The notes under the pieces: generated by a model
Database searches by the model: none
The model's input: the letters and a program-made list of their open reading frames with translations, nothing else
Told to the model about the DNA's origin: nothing
In this document: positions 25,025 to 36,973 of the stretch, in pieces
Layout: each line of letters begins with the position of its first letter
Numbering within the stretch: position 1 is the first letter of the stretch
Made by a program: the position numbers and the translations under genes
Assembly: GCF_003597395.2 (NCBI RefSeq)
Contig: NC_133774.1
Location: forward strand, 36,223,138 to 36,287,137
Direction of reading: 5' to 3'
Length of the DNA: 64,000 nucleotides
From: Chelonoidis abingdonii
Taxonomy: Eukaryota; Chordata; Testudines; Testudinidae

Positions 25025-25235
25025 GGCCTTGTCTACACTGTCACTTTACAGTGCTGCAACTTTCTCGTTCAGGGGTGTAGAAAACCACCCCCAAGTGCTG
25101 CAAGTTTCAGCACTGTAAAGTGGCAGTATAGATAGCACTGGGAGCTACTCCCCTCGTGGGGCTGGGTTTTTTACAGCGCTGGGAGAGCTCTCCCCCAGCC
25201 CTGGTGCCATGACTTTACAGCCACGTTAAAGTTGT
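25025..25235. mobile_element. MITE (GGCCTTGTCTACACTG type), right end lost
   Basis: Begins GGCCTTGTCTACACTGTCAC after a TTA (25022-25024). The inverted segment pair 'cactttacagtgctgcaact' and 'agcactgtaaagtggcag' marks internal symmetry. The expected 'agtgtagacaagcc' right end is absent, so the limit is approximate. Confidence 0.65.
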
Positions 25236-26021
25236 ACAAAATATTTAAAGGAGTTCCACGATACTTGCTTTAAAACTGTTAAAAGTGTTGAACTGCTTCT
25301 AGAGCAGGCAGCATTAACTATAACCAGGGTAATAGGTATTGATGCTGATGGTAGTCTTTTGCACCAAGCCAAATTTTATCCTTGATGTAAACAGAATACT
25401 GAATGTAATAGTACTTGAAGAACCCACTCTTATTCACCCCTCCTGCTTATTTGGTATAACTTAATTTACACATCTACTACAAGCTACTGTTTGCAATCAG
25501 TTCTGACTGCTAGCCACCGTGTTCTACTCTTCAGTAGTCAGAATTTACAGCTTTATTTCTCTGTATGGAAGTATCAGACCATTGGGTGGCAAATTAAACT
25601 GAAGCAGTTGTCTCAAGCTCTTATTTTAGAGACACTCTCAGAGAACATACAAGGTTGCAGTACATTTTACTTTCTGGTTTAAGATGTATATTTGTAACTA
25701 GGAAAAGGAGCCATTAGTCCCGTAATGCCTCAAATGTGAATAAGACATCTATTATCAAAATATGTTTGCCACTGTCATGCCAAGGTCTTCGCTTTTCTGA
25801 TGGAATTTATTAATTGAGGCCAATAAGAAACTTTTTAGGTATCCTGACCCAAACATTTATATTACTCTAACTCCACTTGGAGTAAGGACAGAGGAGTTTG
25901 TCCTTGTTTTTAAGAAGAATGCACTGCTTTACCAATATATTAATCTAGTAATAAATCGTTTATACCCCCCACTCCCACCTACTAAAATTGAATGTAATGG
26001 AGAAAAATAGGTTTAACTTAC

Positions 26022-26173
26022 AATGATTACATTGAAAGGAACAATTATTCCTGCTAACAACTCATAAGAAATGGTGTCATCTTTGATAGGGTACTGGATA
26101 GATTCATCCTTACAGAAAACTCCTCTCTGGAAGGGGATATGCCTCGCAGTGAGAATTGCAAAAGGTAGGCCCG
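26022..26173 (-). CDS. PLPP1: PLPP1 alternative exon 2a (isoform-1 type)
   Basis: Second version of PLPP1 exon 2. The acceptor reads TTCCTTCTGCTAG and the donor GTAAGT on the minus strand. The exon is 152 nt: two bases completing the same split alanine codon, then exactly 50 codons. The peptide starts [20 protein letters not shown] and continues through DESIQYP to [13 protein letters not shown], matching the canonical human isoform 1 segment of the same length. It covers the same topology as exon 2b (end of membrane segment 1, extracellular loop, start of segment 2) but with different loop residues. Start and end phases equal those of exon 2b, so either can be used. Using both adds 307 nt and breaks the frame. 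The polypyrimidine tract is weak and interrupted by A residues, unlike that of exon 2b. Confidence 0.95.
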
Positions 26174-26215
26174 CTAGCAGAAGGAATAAAATTAAAATAT
26201 TACACAGGAAAATTC
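26174..26215 (-). promoter_or_regulatory. Weak polypyrimidine tract and acceptor of exon 2a
   Basis: The minus strand upstream of exon 2a reads TAATATTTTAATTTTATTCC and then TTCTGCTAG. The tract is T-rich but repeatedly broken by A, with few C residues next to the AG. This is compatible with a regulated alternative acceptor that needs splicing factors. The role is inferred. Confidence 0.65.
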
Positions 26216-28984
26216 AGAAATTTTCATCAGAAAGACCATCCCCAAGCATTTTCCATCAGAGAGAAATAAGTGCTCAAAAGGAAAGAAAACATGCAGCAAG
26301 TCAGAAGGTTAGAGGTTTGGGGGTTTTTACCAAAAAGCTGTTTTCTAGGCTTCATGGCCCTTAGCTGAAAATTGCTAGTGTACATGTTCATAAGCACAGA
26401 GAAGGACAGAATAATGAGAATTTCCCTTCACCCTCACCAGTATACTGGCTGTGTATCCAGTATAAAATACTCCAAAAATAGGACTCTGAACAGTTTTGAG
26501 ATAGCTGTTAAGCTGTCCAGTGTGCCTCTTCAGCGCTGATCCTTAAGCAAGATCTAACTGGCCCTTTATTCTCTGGCCAGCTCCCCAACTCCAGGAGTGC
26601 AAATTGTTTCATTTCATTTTCACCAAGGCAGGGAGGTTGAGGGGAGGTACAGCAGCTGAGGGGTTGGGGGGAAGAGGAGGAATGAATGCATTTACACATG
26701 CTTTCCCCAGTTCATGCATACTGGATAGAGCCCTGGAACAAACATGGTCACTGTCAGTGCTGGAAGCCTTCAGGAGTCAACATTTACTAAAAAACACCTT
26801 TAAATCACCTTAATCATGATATGATCTACAGAAATTGCCTGGTCAGAGGTGTGCAGAAGCTTAGGTAGTCATATCAAAAGCCCAGGGTGGCATTTTTACT
26901 AGGTTTAGTTCTTTGATCAGCTGGCTCTACAGAGGTTCCAAATGGGTTCAAACTCAAGAACATTAAGTCACCTTAGTCACTCTCTAGCTGTCTGGGGATA
27001 GAAACTATTTCCTTCTTCCAGTATGTAAAACAGCAAGTAGTAAAATAAATCCCAAAATTGGATGAATTGGAATTTGGGAGTGGCGGGAGAGAGAGAGAGA
27101 GAGAAGAGATTAAGCAATGGAAATTAAAGATGAAACTAATAAACTGAACAAATGAAAACAGAAGGAGGTTAATTCTCCCCTTTCCCTGGTCCCATGTAAA
27201 GGCCTAGTGACTCCCCAGTTGGTGCTGTGAGAGCACTTTATTCTGTGCTCCATTTTGGATGTTTCTCAGTACAAAGCTGTGACCAAGACTCCAAGCAGCA
27301 TTTACAACAGATGTTCTGATCTAGCATGAGGGAACAGATCAGGTCAGCAGCAGTCCTGCTTTTCAGTCCCCTCACCATGAAGGAATGAAATAGGAGGGAA
27401 TTTTCTGTCAGACATCTCCCAGTCTTCCAATCAGAGAGGAGGAAGAACTTTGCCACCCCGCCGAGAGAAACATCCCTCCTCTGTGAGAGAGGGAAGGAAC
27501 CTCCAATCCCTCTGCAAGGGCCCAGAAGGAGGAAACTGACATCTCCAGCAGGTAGGCACGGGAGAGGCAAAAGAAGAATGGGAAAAGAAGCCAACAACAG
27601 AACATTGGAAGAGAGCAAAGTTGTGTGGCTGGGGGTGGAAGATTGGAAGCCTCTCCTCCCCACCCACACACTTTGTGCTAGAGAAGTCATTAAGTTCACA
27701 GTGAAGAATATTTAAGTGCCCAATATATTGATTTAAGAATTTTGCTCACTGCAGCAAACTACAGTCCCTCATGCAGGTTACAGAGGAGAGTGCAGCTTAT
27801 GAGAACAGGAAAGCAAAAACCACACACGAGGGACACTGATAATGAACGTATTCCTTTGATGCTAAAAAAAGTACTGCCCTAAAGAGGTCTGTCTGAGATA
27901 ATGTTTTTTCATCTACTTAACCAAGTAGTTCTGTGCTTATCACAGTGGTATCCAAGCATCTTAACAAACCTACGAGACATTGCCTAGTGCATGTTCTGTA
28001 CAACACTGAGCTTCTTATCAGTACTCTAGTCAACAGGAAACACCCACAAGATTCAAGCAAATAATGGCATTGAGACAAATACAAAATCAAATCCTCTAGT
28101 AACTGTAAACTAATATTGTCAAAGACCAAGCTTCTTGCCTCCCCACTAACTACGTTATCATTACTCAATGCTCTTCCCTCCCCCCAACACCACCCCTTTA
28201 CTCCTAGTAATTAGATCAAATCCAAAGTCTAAGATAAGAATATATATATATCAAAAAAGGAAAAAAAACTGTCATTTCATCTTCTGTATGCATGGCAGAG
28301 ATTCAGTGAAGAGTTGTATGTTAGCAGGATAGATAATTTCTTGTCTATAACCAACAGCTACCCTGGGATCTCCTAGATCACCAGCATAGCAAGTGTATGG
28401 ATGCAACCTAGGGCCCACTCCAACTTTTGCTGCTCTAAGAAAGACTTATGAGGATGTAGTAGAGTAGCAATCTCATTAGCTAAAGAAAAAAGTATAAGTC
28501 AGGTTGCTTATAGGCAGATTTATTTTTTTGTCTCCTCCACATAATTCAAGATATAAACAAGGAGGTCACAGGGGAAAACAATCTCCAGGCTAGCATACAG
28601 AATTGTAGAGCTGGCTAGCTGTGTTGCAAGGGTGAAAGGTTTGTCTTTGGAGCATCAGCTATTGGTTAATATTTCAAATCAGGCCTTCCAAAAGGTAAAA
28701 GCTTAGTTAACATGCATCTACTGCCATACAGAACCACCACCACCACTCAGTTCTCTCGGGTCAGGAATTCTCCACCATGCACCATTCTTCATAAAATCTA
28801 AATTGCTTCTGGGCTACGAGCCACGTTGACCTCATTGTTTTGGTTAGTGACTAGCAGCTGAAAGTGACAAGTGTGCAAAACCCTAAGAGAAAGTACAGCA
28901 CAAGTTAAAATGTAACAGAGCACAGGTGTAAGACTTAACATGATGAGCATGCATTTAATTAGCAGAGGTTCCAGTTACTTTCTC
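26216..28984. other. Intronic sequence between exons 2b and 2a, proximal to 2a
   Basis: No exon or RNA gene recognised. Holds a GA run (27087-27104) and a moderately GC-rich patch (27240-27700) with overlapping open frames on the minus strand that resemble no protein I know and show no conserved motif. Confidence 0.45.
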
Positions 28985-29125
28985 CAGACCTGAGGAAGAG
29001 CTTTGTGAAGCTCAAAAATCCATTCAGTTCCACCAACGCAGGTTGATTCAATAAAAGATAGTACATCATCTATCTTGTCTCATCTCCTGGGACAAACACA
29101 GCTATAACATGGCATTTAATTCACA
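28985..29125 (+). repeat. Turtle interspersed repeat ('gaagagctctgtgtagctc' family)
   Basis: Shares the order 'agacctgaggaagagcttt', 'gtgaagctcaaaa', 'ttgattcaataaaagat', then 'ctcctgggacaaacacag' with the copies at 31312 and 32815. The 'acac(g)gctac' end recalls the Penelope-type tails, so it may be a Penelope-derived tail. Family name not assigned. Confidence 0.65.
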
Positions 29126-29321
29126 TCAAAATGTTACAGATGCTCTAGTTTTCATGAAGCAACCAAAACCCAACAAGATTCAGTTAAGTTACCACCTGTT
29201 TAGCTTTGTTAGAATGAATCTCTGCCCCCAGAATGATTTGTAGGCATTAATGAGAAGGGACACAAAATGCAACTCCAAGTTAAAGGGATTACAAATTCAA
29301 ATGCAGACAGACTATATTTGA

Positions 29322-29340
29322 CATCATCATCATCATCATC
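29322..29340 (+). repeat. (CAT)n microsatellite
   Basis: Six tandem CAT units; on the minus strand it reads as an Asp run in a spurious frame. Confidence 0.95.
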
Positions 29341-30089
29341 CACAAATCCCTTTGAATTGCTGCAATGGCTCCCCCTTCTCCAATGTGTTACGTGCAAGCT
29401 GTCTCTCACCATTTTCGGGTCCCTATGAAACAAAATCTCTCTCTACAGATGCACTTTGATCTTTCTGTATGCTCACCCACACGCTCTAAATCCCACCTAG
29501 GAGAGGGCAGCCAGAATGCCTATTTGGCCACTTCTCCCAAAGTCATTTTTCATTCTCTTCATTGTCAAAGCCTATGCATGAACATCCTCCTTGAGGCAGT
29601 CTCCAAAGCTATACTCCCTCCTCCAGAACCCACTTCAGCAATGGCAAATTTCTTGTAGGCAATTATTCATTGTGTGTCAATTTTTTTGCTTCATCATGCT
29701 GTGCACTAGTAACCAAGTACCCAGATTGTCTTACTGGATGTTTCTCTTTTCCCTTACTCCTCCCATATCTTATCTGCAATTACACCCTGATCATACACAG
29801 AATATGCATGAAAGTAATTTTATTCACACCAAAAGTCCCATAAGATTTGCACATGGCTATTTATTCAGGTACATAAGTATCTGCAGGATACGGCCCTTTC
29901 TTTGTAAGCTTGTCCATATTAGGAGATGTTAGCACACTTTTGGGTGCTAGTAAAATAAAAAGCAGATAATAAAGACTGCAAGTTAACATATTAAGTGTTA
30001 AAATGTACTTTTATCCTAGTCATGTTAAGAGTACTTTAATTTTAATTGTCCGCAGTCATACCATTGTGGGAAGCACATACATCAGATTA

Positions 30090-30280
30090 GGGGGAAGGGA
30101 TAGCTCAGTGGTTTGAGCATTGGTCTGCTAAACCCAGGGTTGTGAGTTCAGTCCTTGAGGGGACCACCTAAGGATCTGGGGCAAAATCAGTATTTGGTCC
30201 TGCTAGTGAAGACAGGGGGCTAGACTCAATGACCTTTTGAGGTCCTTTCCAGTTCTAGGAGATAAATATATCTCCAATAA
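30090..30280 (+). repeat. Turtle Lys-tRNA-derived SINE (Cry type)
   Basis: tRNA-like head GGGGAAGGGATAGCTCAGTGG with A box (TAGCTCAGTGG) and B box region GTTGTGAGTTCAGTCC, then 'gaggggaccacctaaggatc' and the CR1-like tail 'gactcaatgaccttttgagg' and 'tcctttccagttctagg'. This is the cryptodiran Pol III SINE, known to borrow its 3' end from a CR1 LINE. Not a functional tRNA. Confidence 0.9.
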
Positions 30281-31311
30281 TTTTTTTTTTTAAATCATCG
30301 TCAGGTGGCATAAAGCCTGGTCAATTCTCCAGAGAGGACCTTCAATTAGTATTCTTCCCTTTCAGTAAAAGGTTATGGGGGTGTTAGGAGAACACTACTG
30401 AAAGTGCTCCCTTTCAGCTGAGAGGTAAAGCCCTTGCCCTGATCATCATCTGGGGACACTGTATTGGTTATGGCACTTTTCCAAGGAGAGTGGTGTCTGA
30501 TTAAGATTTCCCTGCACTATTCAGTTTTTGTCCAGGAAAGACTGTCCAGCATGGTTGTGTCTCAAAACAGCTGCTGTTTCATCCCAGAAGTTGTTGCATT
30601 GCACTGGTGAATGAAAGAATTCCTGTTTATACAAACATCTTAAGGCACTCAAAATCCTTTGGCATAAAAGCCACCGTAGAGAAACCAGGAAGCACCAAAC
30701 CACCACAAGTGGTATTGTGTGGGATGACAGCCTACAATTAGTGGAGTGCTATGACAGCCAAGTTAAATGAACTATGGAGTAAATCTGTTCCGGACAAGAG
30801 TTCTGAGGAATAAGAGTGGTCAGTATCTGAAAGTCATTTAATTTTCAATAAGCAATTCTTCCAGATACTGAGAAAACCCATGTAGAAACTCTCCAAATCT
30901 TCTTTGCCTTGTCCCATTGAATCATAGTTGGTGGCTCTTGTTCAACTCTATATATTGTCCAGTGTGGCTTCCAAACCGACACCAGCTTCTTTGTGTACTC
31001 TTTCAGCATTTTGAACCACTTTTCTCTACATCTTCCTTGTAGTCTGTGTCCTCTTTGGCCACCACATCTCGTCAGGTCACATACTACCCCTGACCACGGA
31101 AAAGCTGAGGGAGTATCAGCATCATGGCTTGTATTATTTCATTGCAAAGCTGACCAGTTCATCTTACCCAGCGTTCACCTACGTATGCTCATTGTGACAA
31201 CACGAAGTAGTTGTTCTCTTCCTCGTTGGCCACATTCCAACCCACACATTATGGCAGACCTAATTATCTTGCACTTTGCTCTTTATGCAGTGTTGCTGTA
31301 GCAGTGTCAGT

Positions 31312-31440
31312 TCCAGGATAGGGATACAAGGTGGGTGAGGTAACATTTTTTATTGGACTAACTTCTGTTGGGCAGAGACAAGCTTTTGAGCTTACACAGT
31401 CTCTACAGAGCTCTTCTTCAGATCTGGGAAACTTACACAG
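31312..31440 (-). repeat. Turtle interspersed repeat ('gaagagctctgtgtagctc' family)
   Basis: Reverse-complement copy of the repeat at 28985 and 32815: 'agatctgaagaagagctc', 'gtccaataaaaaatgttacc' and 'ctcacccaccttgtatccc' on the minus strand. Confidence 0.75.
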
Positions 31441-31479
31441 TGTCACAGCTAAATACAAGGTGGAGTAGATTGTTTAGCA

Positions 31480-31633
31480 CAGTGGTTCTCAACTTATTTA
31501 TCATTGTGAGCTGCATATGCAGCCCACAAACGTGCTACCTGGGCCACCTGGGGCAGCCTTTAGCACACAGCTGAGCTGGGCTGCAGCAGTGTGCTAATTG
31601 GACTGCATGTAGCCCACAGGTTGAGACCCACTG
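31480..31633. mobile_element. Short hAT MITE with perfect 8-bp target duplication
   Basis: 154-bp element, CAGTGGTTCTCAAC to GTTGAGACCCACTG, an inverted terminal pair, flanked by GTTTAGCA on both sides (31472-31479 and 31634-31641). Confidence 0.9.
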
Positions 31634-32302
31634 GTTTAGCATAACTAGTTGATACATATTTCAATAAACCATTCAAGGCGAAATGGCCTGTTAACACCTC
31701 TCCAGTCACTGGGGGAGTGTGGGGACGGACATGGGGGATGCAGGTGGGAGAGGGGACGTTAATGGGTCTTTGCTGGCCAAGGATACCAGCTGTGAGTAGG
31801 ATAGAGTGGAGAGAGAGGAGAATGGTGTCTTGGACTTTCACACTGCAAGGTGAGAAACTGAGACCAAAAGGACACTGCCGCCATACTCTGGGTGGATGTA
31901 TACTCATGGTTATATGATTTCAAACTGTTGTGGTGGTGCTTTCCCAAATCAATAATGGGTTCCTTTTTCCCTCCTTACAAACAAATACAGTGCTGGCGAG
32001 AGGGGAAGCATTTCAAAAGTGCCATAGATTGGTGTTTAGTTTTCCCGTTACTAGGTGGGAGTTCAAGATGATTCTGTTTTGTATTAAGAGGAACCCCTAG
32101 ATGTTGTGCATGGAGTTCTGGGCAGCAGCCATGCTTGGAGCAGAGAGAGACAGACACAGACACAGACACGGGTGACCGCCAGAGCTGTGAGCAGGTGCAG
32201 GGTTCACAGCAGGGAGCCTACCAGCCTTTGACAATTTCAAGGCTCCAGCAGGGAACCATGAAATTGACAAGAATGACATCCAAACAGCAGAGGTAAGTAA
32301 TG

Positions 32303-32808
32303 CTCTACACAGACACTGCATCACCCTAACTACGCCAACATAAGCCCTCTAATGGAGGTGGAGTTACGATGTCAGGGCAGTAAGGCACTTACATTGTCAG
32401 GAGCAAGACTGTAGTGCAGGGGTCAGCAACCTTTCAGAAGTGGTGTGCCGAGTCTTCATTTATTCACTCTAATTTAAGGTTTTGCATGCCAGCAATACAT
32501 TTTAATGTTTTTAGAAGGTCTCTTTCTATAAGTCTACAATATATAACTAAACCATTGTTTTATGTAAAGTAAATAAGGTTTTCAAAATGTTTACGAAGTT
32601 TCATTTAAAATTAAATTAAAATGTAGGGCCCCCCGGGCCGGTGGCCAGGATCTGCGCAATGTGAGTGCCACTGAAAACCAGCTTGCGTGCTGCCTTCGGC
32701 ACCCATGCCATGGGTTGCCTACCCCTGCTGTAGTGTGTACACTGACATGATTAGGTCGACGTAAGCTGCCTTACGGCAACCGAATTCTGTAGTGTAGACC
32801 AGGCCTGC
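32303..32808. mobile_element. MITE interrupted by a younger hAT MITE
   Basis: Outer element runs from 'ctacacagacactgcatc' to 'gtagtgtagaccaggcct' and is split by the insertion at 32417-32727. The outer halves share the 'ggtcgacgtaagc / tacgccaacataag' content typical of reptilian MITEs of the 'tgtagac' group. Confidence 0.7.
32417..32727. mobile_element. hAT MITE nested in a MITE, 8-bp target duplication
   Basis: 311-bp element, CAGGGGTCAGCAACC to GGTTGCCTACCCCTG, flanked by identical CTGTAGTG (32409-32416 and 32728-32735). Same family as 19274 and 48898. Confidence 0.92.
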
Positions 32809-32814
32809 GTAAGT

Positions 32815-32925
32815 TTCCCAGACCCGAAGAAGAGCTCTGCGTAGCTCAAAAGTCTCTCTCACCAACAGAAGTTGATCCAATAAAAAGATATTACCTCACG
32901 CACTTTGTATCTGTAGCTTTGCTCT
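32815..32925 (+). repeat. Turtle interspersed repeat ('gaagagctctgtgtagctc' family)
   Basis: Contains 'cagacccgaagaagagctc', 'gcgtagctcaaaagtc', 'gaagttgatccaataaaaag' and 'attacctcacgcactttg'. Directly abuts the MITE ending at 32808. Confidence 0.75.
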
Positions 32926-32929
32926 CTAG

Positions 32930-34500
32930 TTTGCTCAGCATATTCTTATACCAGAGAACTCCTGTTGACTCCCTGTATTTACATAAAGTGCTCTTCATGG
33001 GCATGTGGATGTTAGGAGCCACATTATGGCTCGATACTGAAATTGTTGTACAGATTTTAACACTATACCATCTAGTTTTACTGGCTCCTCATTGTCTCTC
33101 TCAATGAAGTATTGCATATATTCATTTTTTTGTGAGCTGATTTGTAAGCCGTTTTCTTCTAATGCAGACCTCCATAGCGCTATGTCCCTTTTCAGTTTGT
33201 ATTTATCTTCACAGCACAATGACATCAGCAAAAAGCAGGCTCCAATGAAGCCTGTCCCCTAAACTCCTGTGTTAAGGTAGGCATTATATCACAAATAGGA
33301 ATGGGCTTAGGGTAGGTCTATGTAAAGGATCAGTCTTCACAGGCTTCAGTGTAGCCACAGCTGTTTCTCACTACTATTGTGCTACCCTCACATATCTCCA
33401 TGACAGTCTGAACATGTCTCAGGAAGACTGCACCACAGGCACCACTAAAACAATTTCTTAGGAAACTCATCAAACTCTCTAAATCCACAAACACTAAGTG
33501 CAATTACTTTTAATTCTCCTCGTACTTCTGCAATATTCAGGCTACAAACAGTGTAATCCATTGTTGACCTTCCTGGCAGAAATCTGAATTAGCTGTCACT
33601 TACTTGATGCTCCAGCTCCTCCCAAAGCTTTTTCTCAATTCTTTCCAGCCATTTCTTCATGTGACATTAAATTTAATGGGTCAGTGACCACTACTTTCTT
33701 GCATATGTCCTTTATGCTTGAAGACAGGGACCAACGTATTCTTCTTCCACTCAGATGTTCTTCCAGTATGGAAAGTTAAGTTGAATAAAAGTTAACTACA
33801 ACCACTACCTTTTCCTCCTCATGATCTAATGGTTAAAATGCCTCAATGGTATACTGTCCAGTCCCACAGCCTTCTCACATTGTCATGCTTAGAGCTGTAC
33901 AACCTCATCCAGTAGAAACCAAAAATGCAAGCTTGAGTGCACCAATCTCAAAACCATTAGAAAAGAAAACTGATTTTTGCCTCAATGGGTAAGGAGTTTT
34001 AGGTTCAACCTACCTTAAAACTGTTGCATTCTGGTGGAGGAAGTTCTAAATATTTACACAGTTTTCTTTTATTTTAAAAACTTCAGCTTTTTACTTTTAA
34101 AATATACTTAGAGCAGTGTCTACAAAAAGAGATACAATGCTCTATTGCAAGACAACTAAATTTCCCCAGCATACAAGAAGATTAAAAGTGTAAGAGTTGC
34201 CATGGACTGTTTCCTGCCTTTAATATGTTCCAGCAAAAGGACATACATTCTAGGAATGCTCAGAATAAAAAGTCTAGTTTCTGGATGAGACATACAGTCA
34301 GCAGAAGGGTAATTAAACTGTAATTGTAAGTTAGACGCGCTAGCTTTATGAATTTGCCTCTGGTTAGTTCTCCACCCTTTACAGTGTCACACTAACCGAA
34401 ACAAAGACACTGTCTTATCAAGACGGCGTTATGCTACTGGTATCCGTTTTTCATGACTTGATTATACTCCATTGCCATAATTTCCAGGACCATAAACAGG
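32930..34500. other. Intronic sequence, no recognised feature
   Basis: Unremarkable AT-rich sequence between exons 2b and 2a; I see no exon, RNA gene or repeat with definable ends. Confidence 0.4.
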
Positions 34501-34539
34501 GTGGAAAGAGCAGGACAGCCACCCAGGGCACAAAGTAGC

Positions 34540-35220
34540 GGGGGCAAGTACCACAATTTAAAAACTGTTACCTCCTGCCAGGAGGTGGTGGATCGGAAGC
34601 TGGTGGGAGTCACCCAGCCTCCTTGGACCCCTGGCTCTCTGCACTGTGGGAATTGGGGTTCTGACTGGCTGCCTGACAACCCTTCCTGCACTCCTCCGCA
34701 AGCTGTGCTGCCTCTCCACAACTGCGGGCTCCCCAGGCAGCTCTGAGCTGCATGCTAACATGCTCTTGCCTCTCCTCAAAGGAGCCCAGTGCTGCCCACT
34801 GGAGCTGGCCTCTGAACCTGGCTGCCATGAGACACTCCCCGATGTGTTCACTTCCCACTGCCCTGGTGCAACTAGCTCTGCACTGCTCCAGAGAGCAGAG
34901 CCAGAAGTGCCAGGGCATCAGTGACCAAGCAGCAAACCCAGGAGCCCCAGGCAGCAGCAAACGATTGCGTAGATCATCATGGCAGCCAGGCTGCGTGGAC
35001 AGGGGCCAGCTCCAGTGGGCAGTGCTGGGCTCTGTTGGGGAGAGGCAAGAACAGGCTGCTGATTGTGCCACCCACCCTGCCTGGGGAGCAGAGCAAGGAG
35101 GGCTCCCAGTCAGCCAGCCAGTGCTCCAGCTTCCACAGTGCTGAGAGCCAGGGGCTTGTGCAGCTCCCACCAGCTTCCAATCCACTGGCTCCTAGCAGGA
35201 GGCAATAGTTTGAAAACCTG
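34540..35220. repeat. Long imperfect inverted repeat, about 680 bp, GC-rich
   Basis: The two halves are reverse complements of one another with moderate divergence, centred near 34880. Paired blocks include 'ggatcggaagctggtggga' (34590) with 'cccaccagcttccaatcc' (35165), 'ctctgcactgtggg' with 'cacagtgctgagag', and 'agtgctgcccactggagctg' with 'ccagctccagtgggcagtgc'. The open frames on both strands follow from the symmetry. Probably a foldback DNA element; no target duplication was identified. Confidence 0.8.
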
Positions 35221-35239
35221 TATGCTAAACGGAAGGTGG

Positions 35240-36770
35240 CAATCTGTGAGTGGGGCATATGACCCCGCATATCTTCCCACCACCGCCACAAACAAACCCA
35301 TGCACCCCGCCTCTAGAGGGTGCAAATATGCTTGCTTGGCCTGGGTGCTAATATGCCTTGTGATGGCTTTGATAATTTCCTATGAATGTTTAGAACCAGA
35401 CTGGGAGACAGATTTTTATTTAATGAAGTTTATAAAAATGGCTGGCAAACCTAGATCCATCCGAGCATAATTTGGTATTAGTAGGAGAGGGCAAGTCAAC
35501 TGGAGAAGCACAAGCCCTCATCATTACAGCAATGGATTCTCTCTCTGTGGCAAGTATGTATTCACTATTACAGTGTTAGGGGAATATAAGCTCTCTCTGA
35601 TTGCTCAGATGTCACTTTACTCAATGCTCAACTCACAGTGCTCAACCTTATCTAATGCATAGGAGAAGCCATCTGAAGTCTTAAAAAAAAAAAAAAGTAT
35701 GAGATGTTGAATTACTAAACTTACAGTGCCAATCTACTTCAAATATGCCCACCATGCAATGACAGAAGGCATGAATACATCTACAGGTAATCAATCCAGT
35801 CACAAATCAGCACTCTAGATAATTTTTGGGAAAGTCTCCTGAGGAAATCACACCACAGGTCAAATCAAAAACTGTAAGACTAGCCTTCCTCTTCTGTATC
35901 ACTGAGGATATTTGTCAAGATACTGAACGTGTTCTCAGAGAGCAACGCTTCTTCAAAATATGAGTGCACATGCAAATAAGTAGTCAAAGTACCTGAATGC
36001 TCTTCTGTGCTTATTAAATGGAGCAAGAAGAGATTCTAGTTTCTCTCTCATCACCACCTTATAGACATTATAAACTTCAGACAGCTGCTTCTCCATATCT
36101 CTACCTGGTAAGATTCTTGAAGTCACTTTGCTGTCTAGAAAATAACCTGATCAAGGCTGTAGTGCTGACAGTGCTACATCTGGACTATAGCACTCATAAG
36201 AGTCATTCCATTTAGTCCAGAAGATTGAAGGAGTCTTCATATAAAAATTGGTCTAGTCTCTCTCCAGCAGTGCTGGCGGACACACAAAAATACTTCAAAT
36301 GTTGTCAGTGCTGATGTCGGGGTTCTATTTAGCCATGTTTGGGTCACATCACAAGTCATATTCTGGACAGTAGAGTTAATAGAATAGGGAGGCGTAAAAC
36401 TAAGGTAAAATAGAAGTTCTTACAACTTGCCTCTCTATTCATCTGCTTTCTTCTCGATTAGAATTACTTTCAAAGTCAAAGAGGACCAGGGTGGAGGTGG
36501 GGGGGGGGGGGAAGATATCAAAGCCAAGGGGAGGAAAAGAACTGAGGATAGAGGAAGAACTATAACTTGGGTCTTTACACATATGGGGGAAGGGGACTAG
36601 GAGAGATAAAAAACACAACTATAAGCAAGGATTGGGTTTAAATAGTAGCTTGTAGGGAACCTGCTTCCAAGGACAAAAACCAGGTTTGGCTATTAAGCAA
36701 GTAAGAGGTTCATTTGCAGGATGGGTTTCAGTCATTCATGTATATGAATGCCCCCACACATTATTGTACA
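35240..36770. other. Intronic sequence, no recognised feature
   Basis: Contains a 13-base G run (36499-36511) and a short A run near 35681. Nothing else identifiable. Confidence 0.4.
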
Positions 36771-36774
36771 ATCC

Positions 36775-36910
36775 AAGCGTCTGGTGACCACTACGCTCCT
36801 GAGTTAGAGACATTTTACAGAGGGGAACTGAGGCAGAGAGTTTAGTTAGGTAACTTGCCCACTGCCACACACTAAGCCTGTGGCAGAGGTAAAAAGTGAA
36901 TATCTAGAAT
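36775..36910. repeat. MIR-like SINE fragment
   Basis: Contains 'cattttacagaggggaactg', 'aggcagagagtttagttagg', 'taacttgcccactgccacac' and 'gcctgtggcagaggtaaaa' in the MIR order. Confidence 0.75.
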
Positions 36911-36973
36911 GTATAAACCAGTTTCTCTCTCCAGTACCTTTAGCACAAGGCTGCTATTCCTCCCAGCATGTAA

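Noticed and set aside
27238..27699. 153-codon minus-strand frame as an exon
   Set aside because: No matching splice sites, no recognisable domain, and two other frames on the same strand are equally open.
30090..30165. Functional tRNA gene
   Set aside because: The tRNA-like head continues into the SINE body and CR1-like tail, and the reverse copy at 60753 shows the same structure.
34558..35470. Several 90-190-codon frames on both strands
   Set aside because: They mirror each other because the region is an inverted repeat; no conserved domain is visible.
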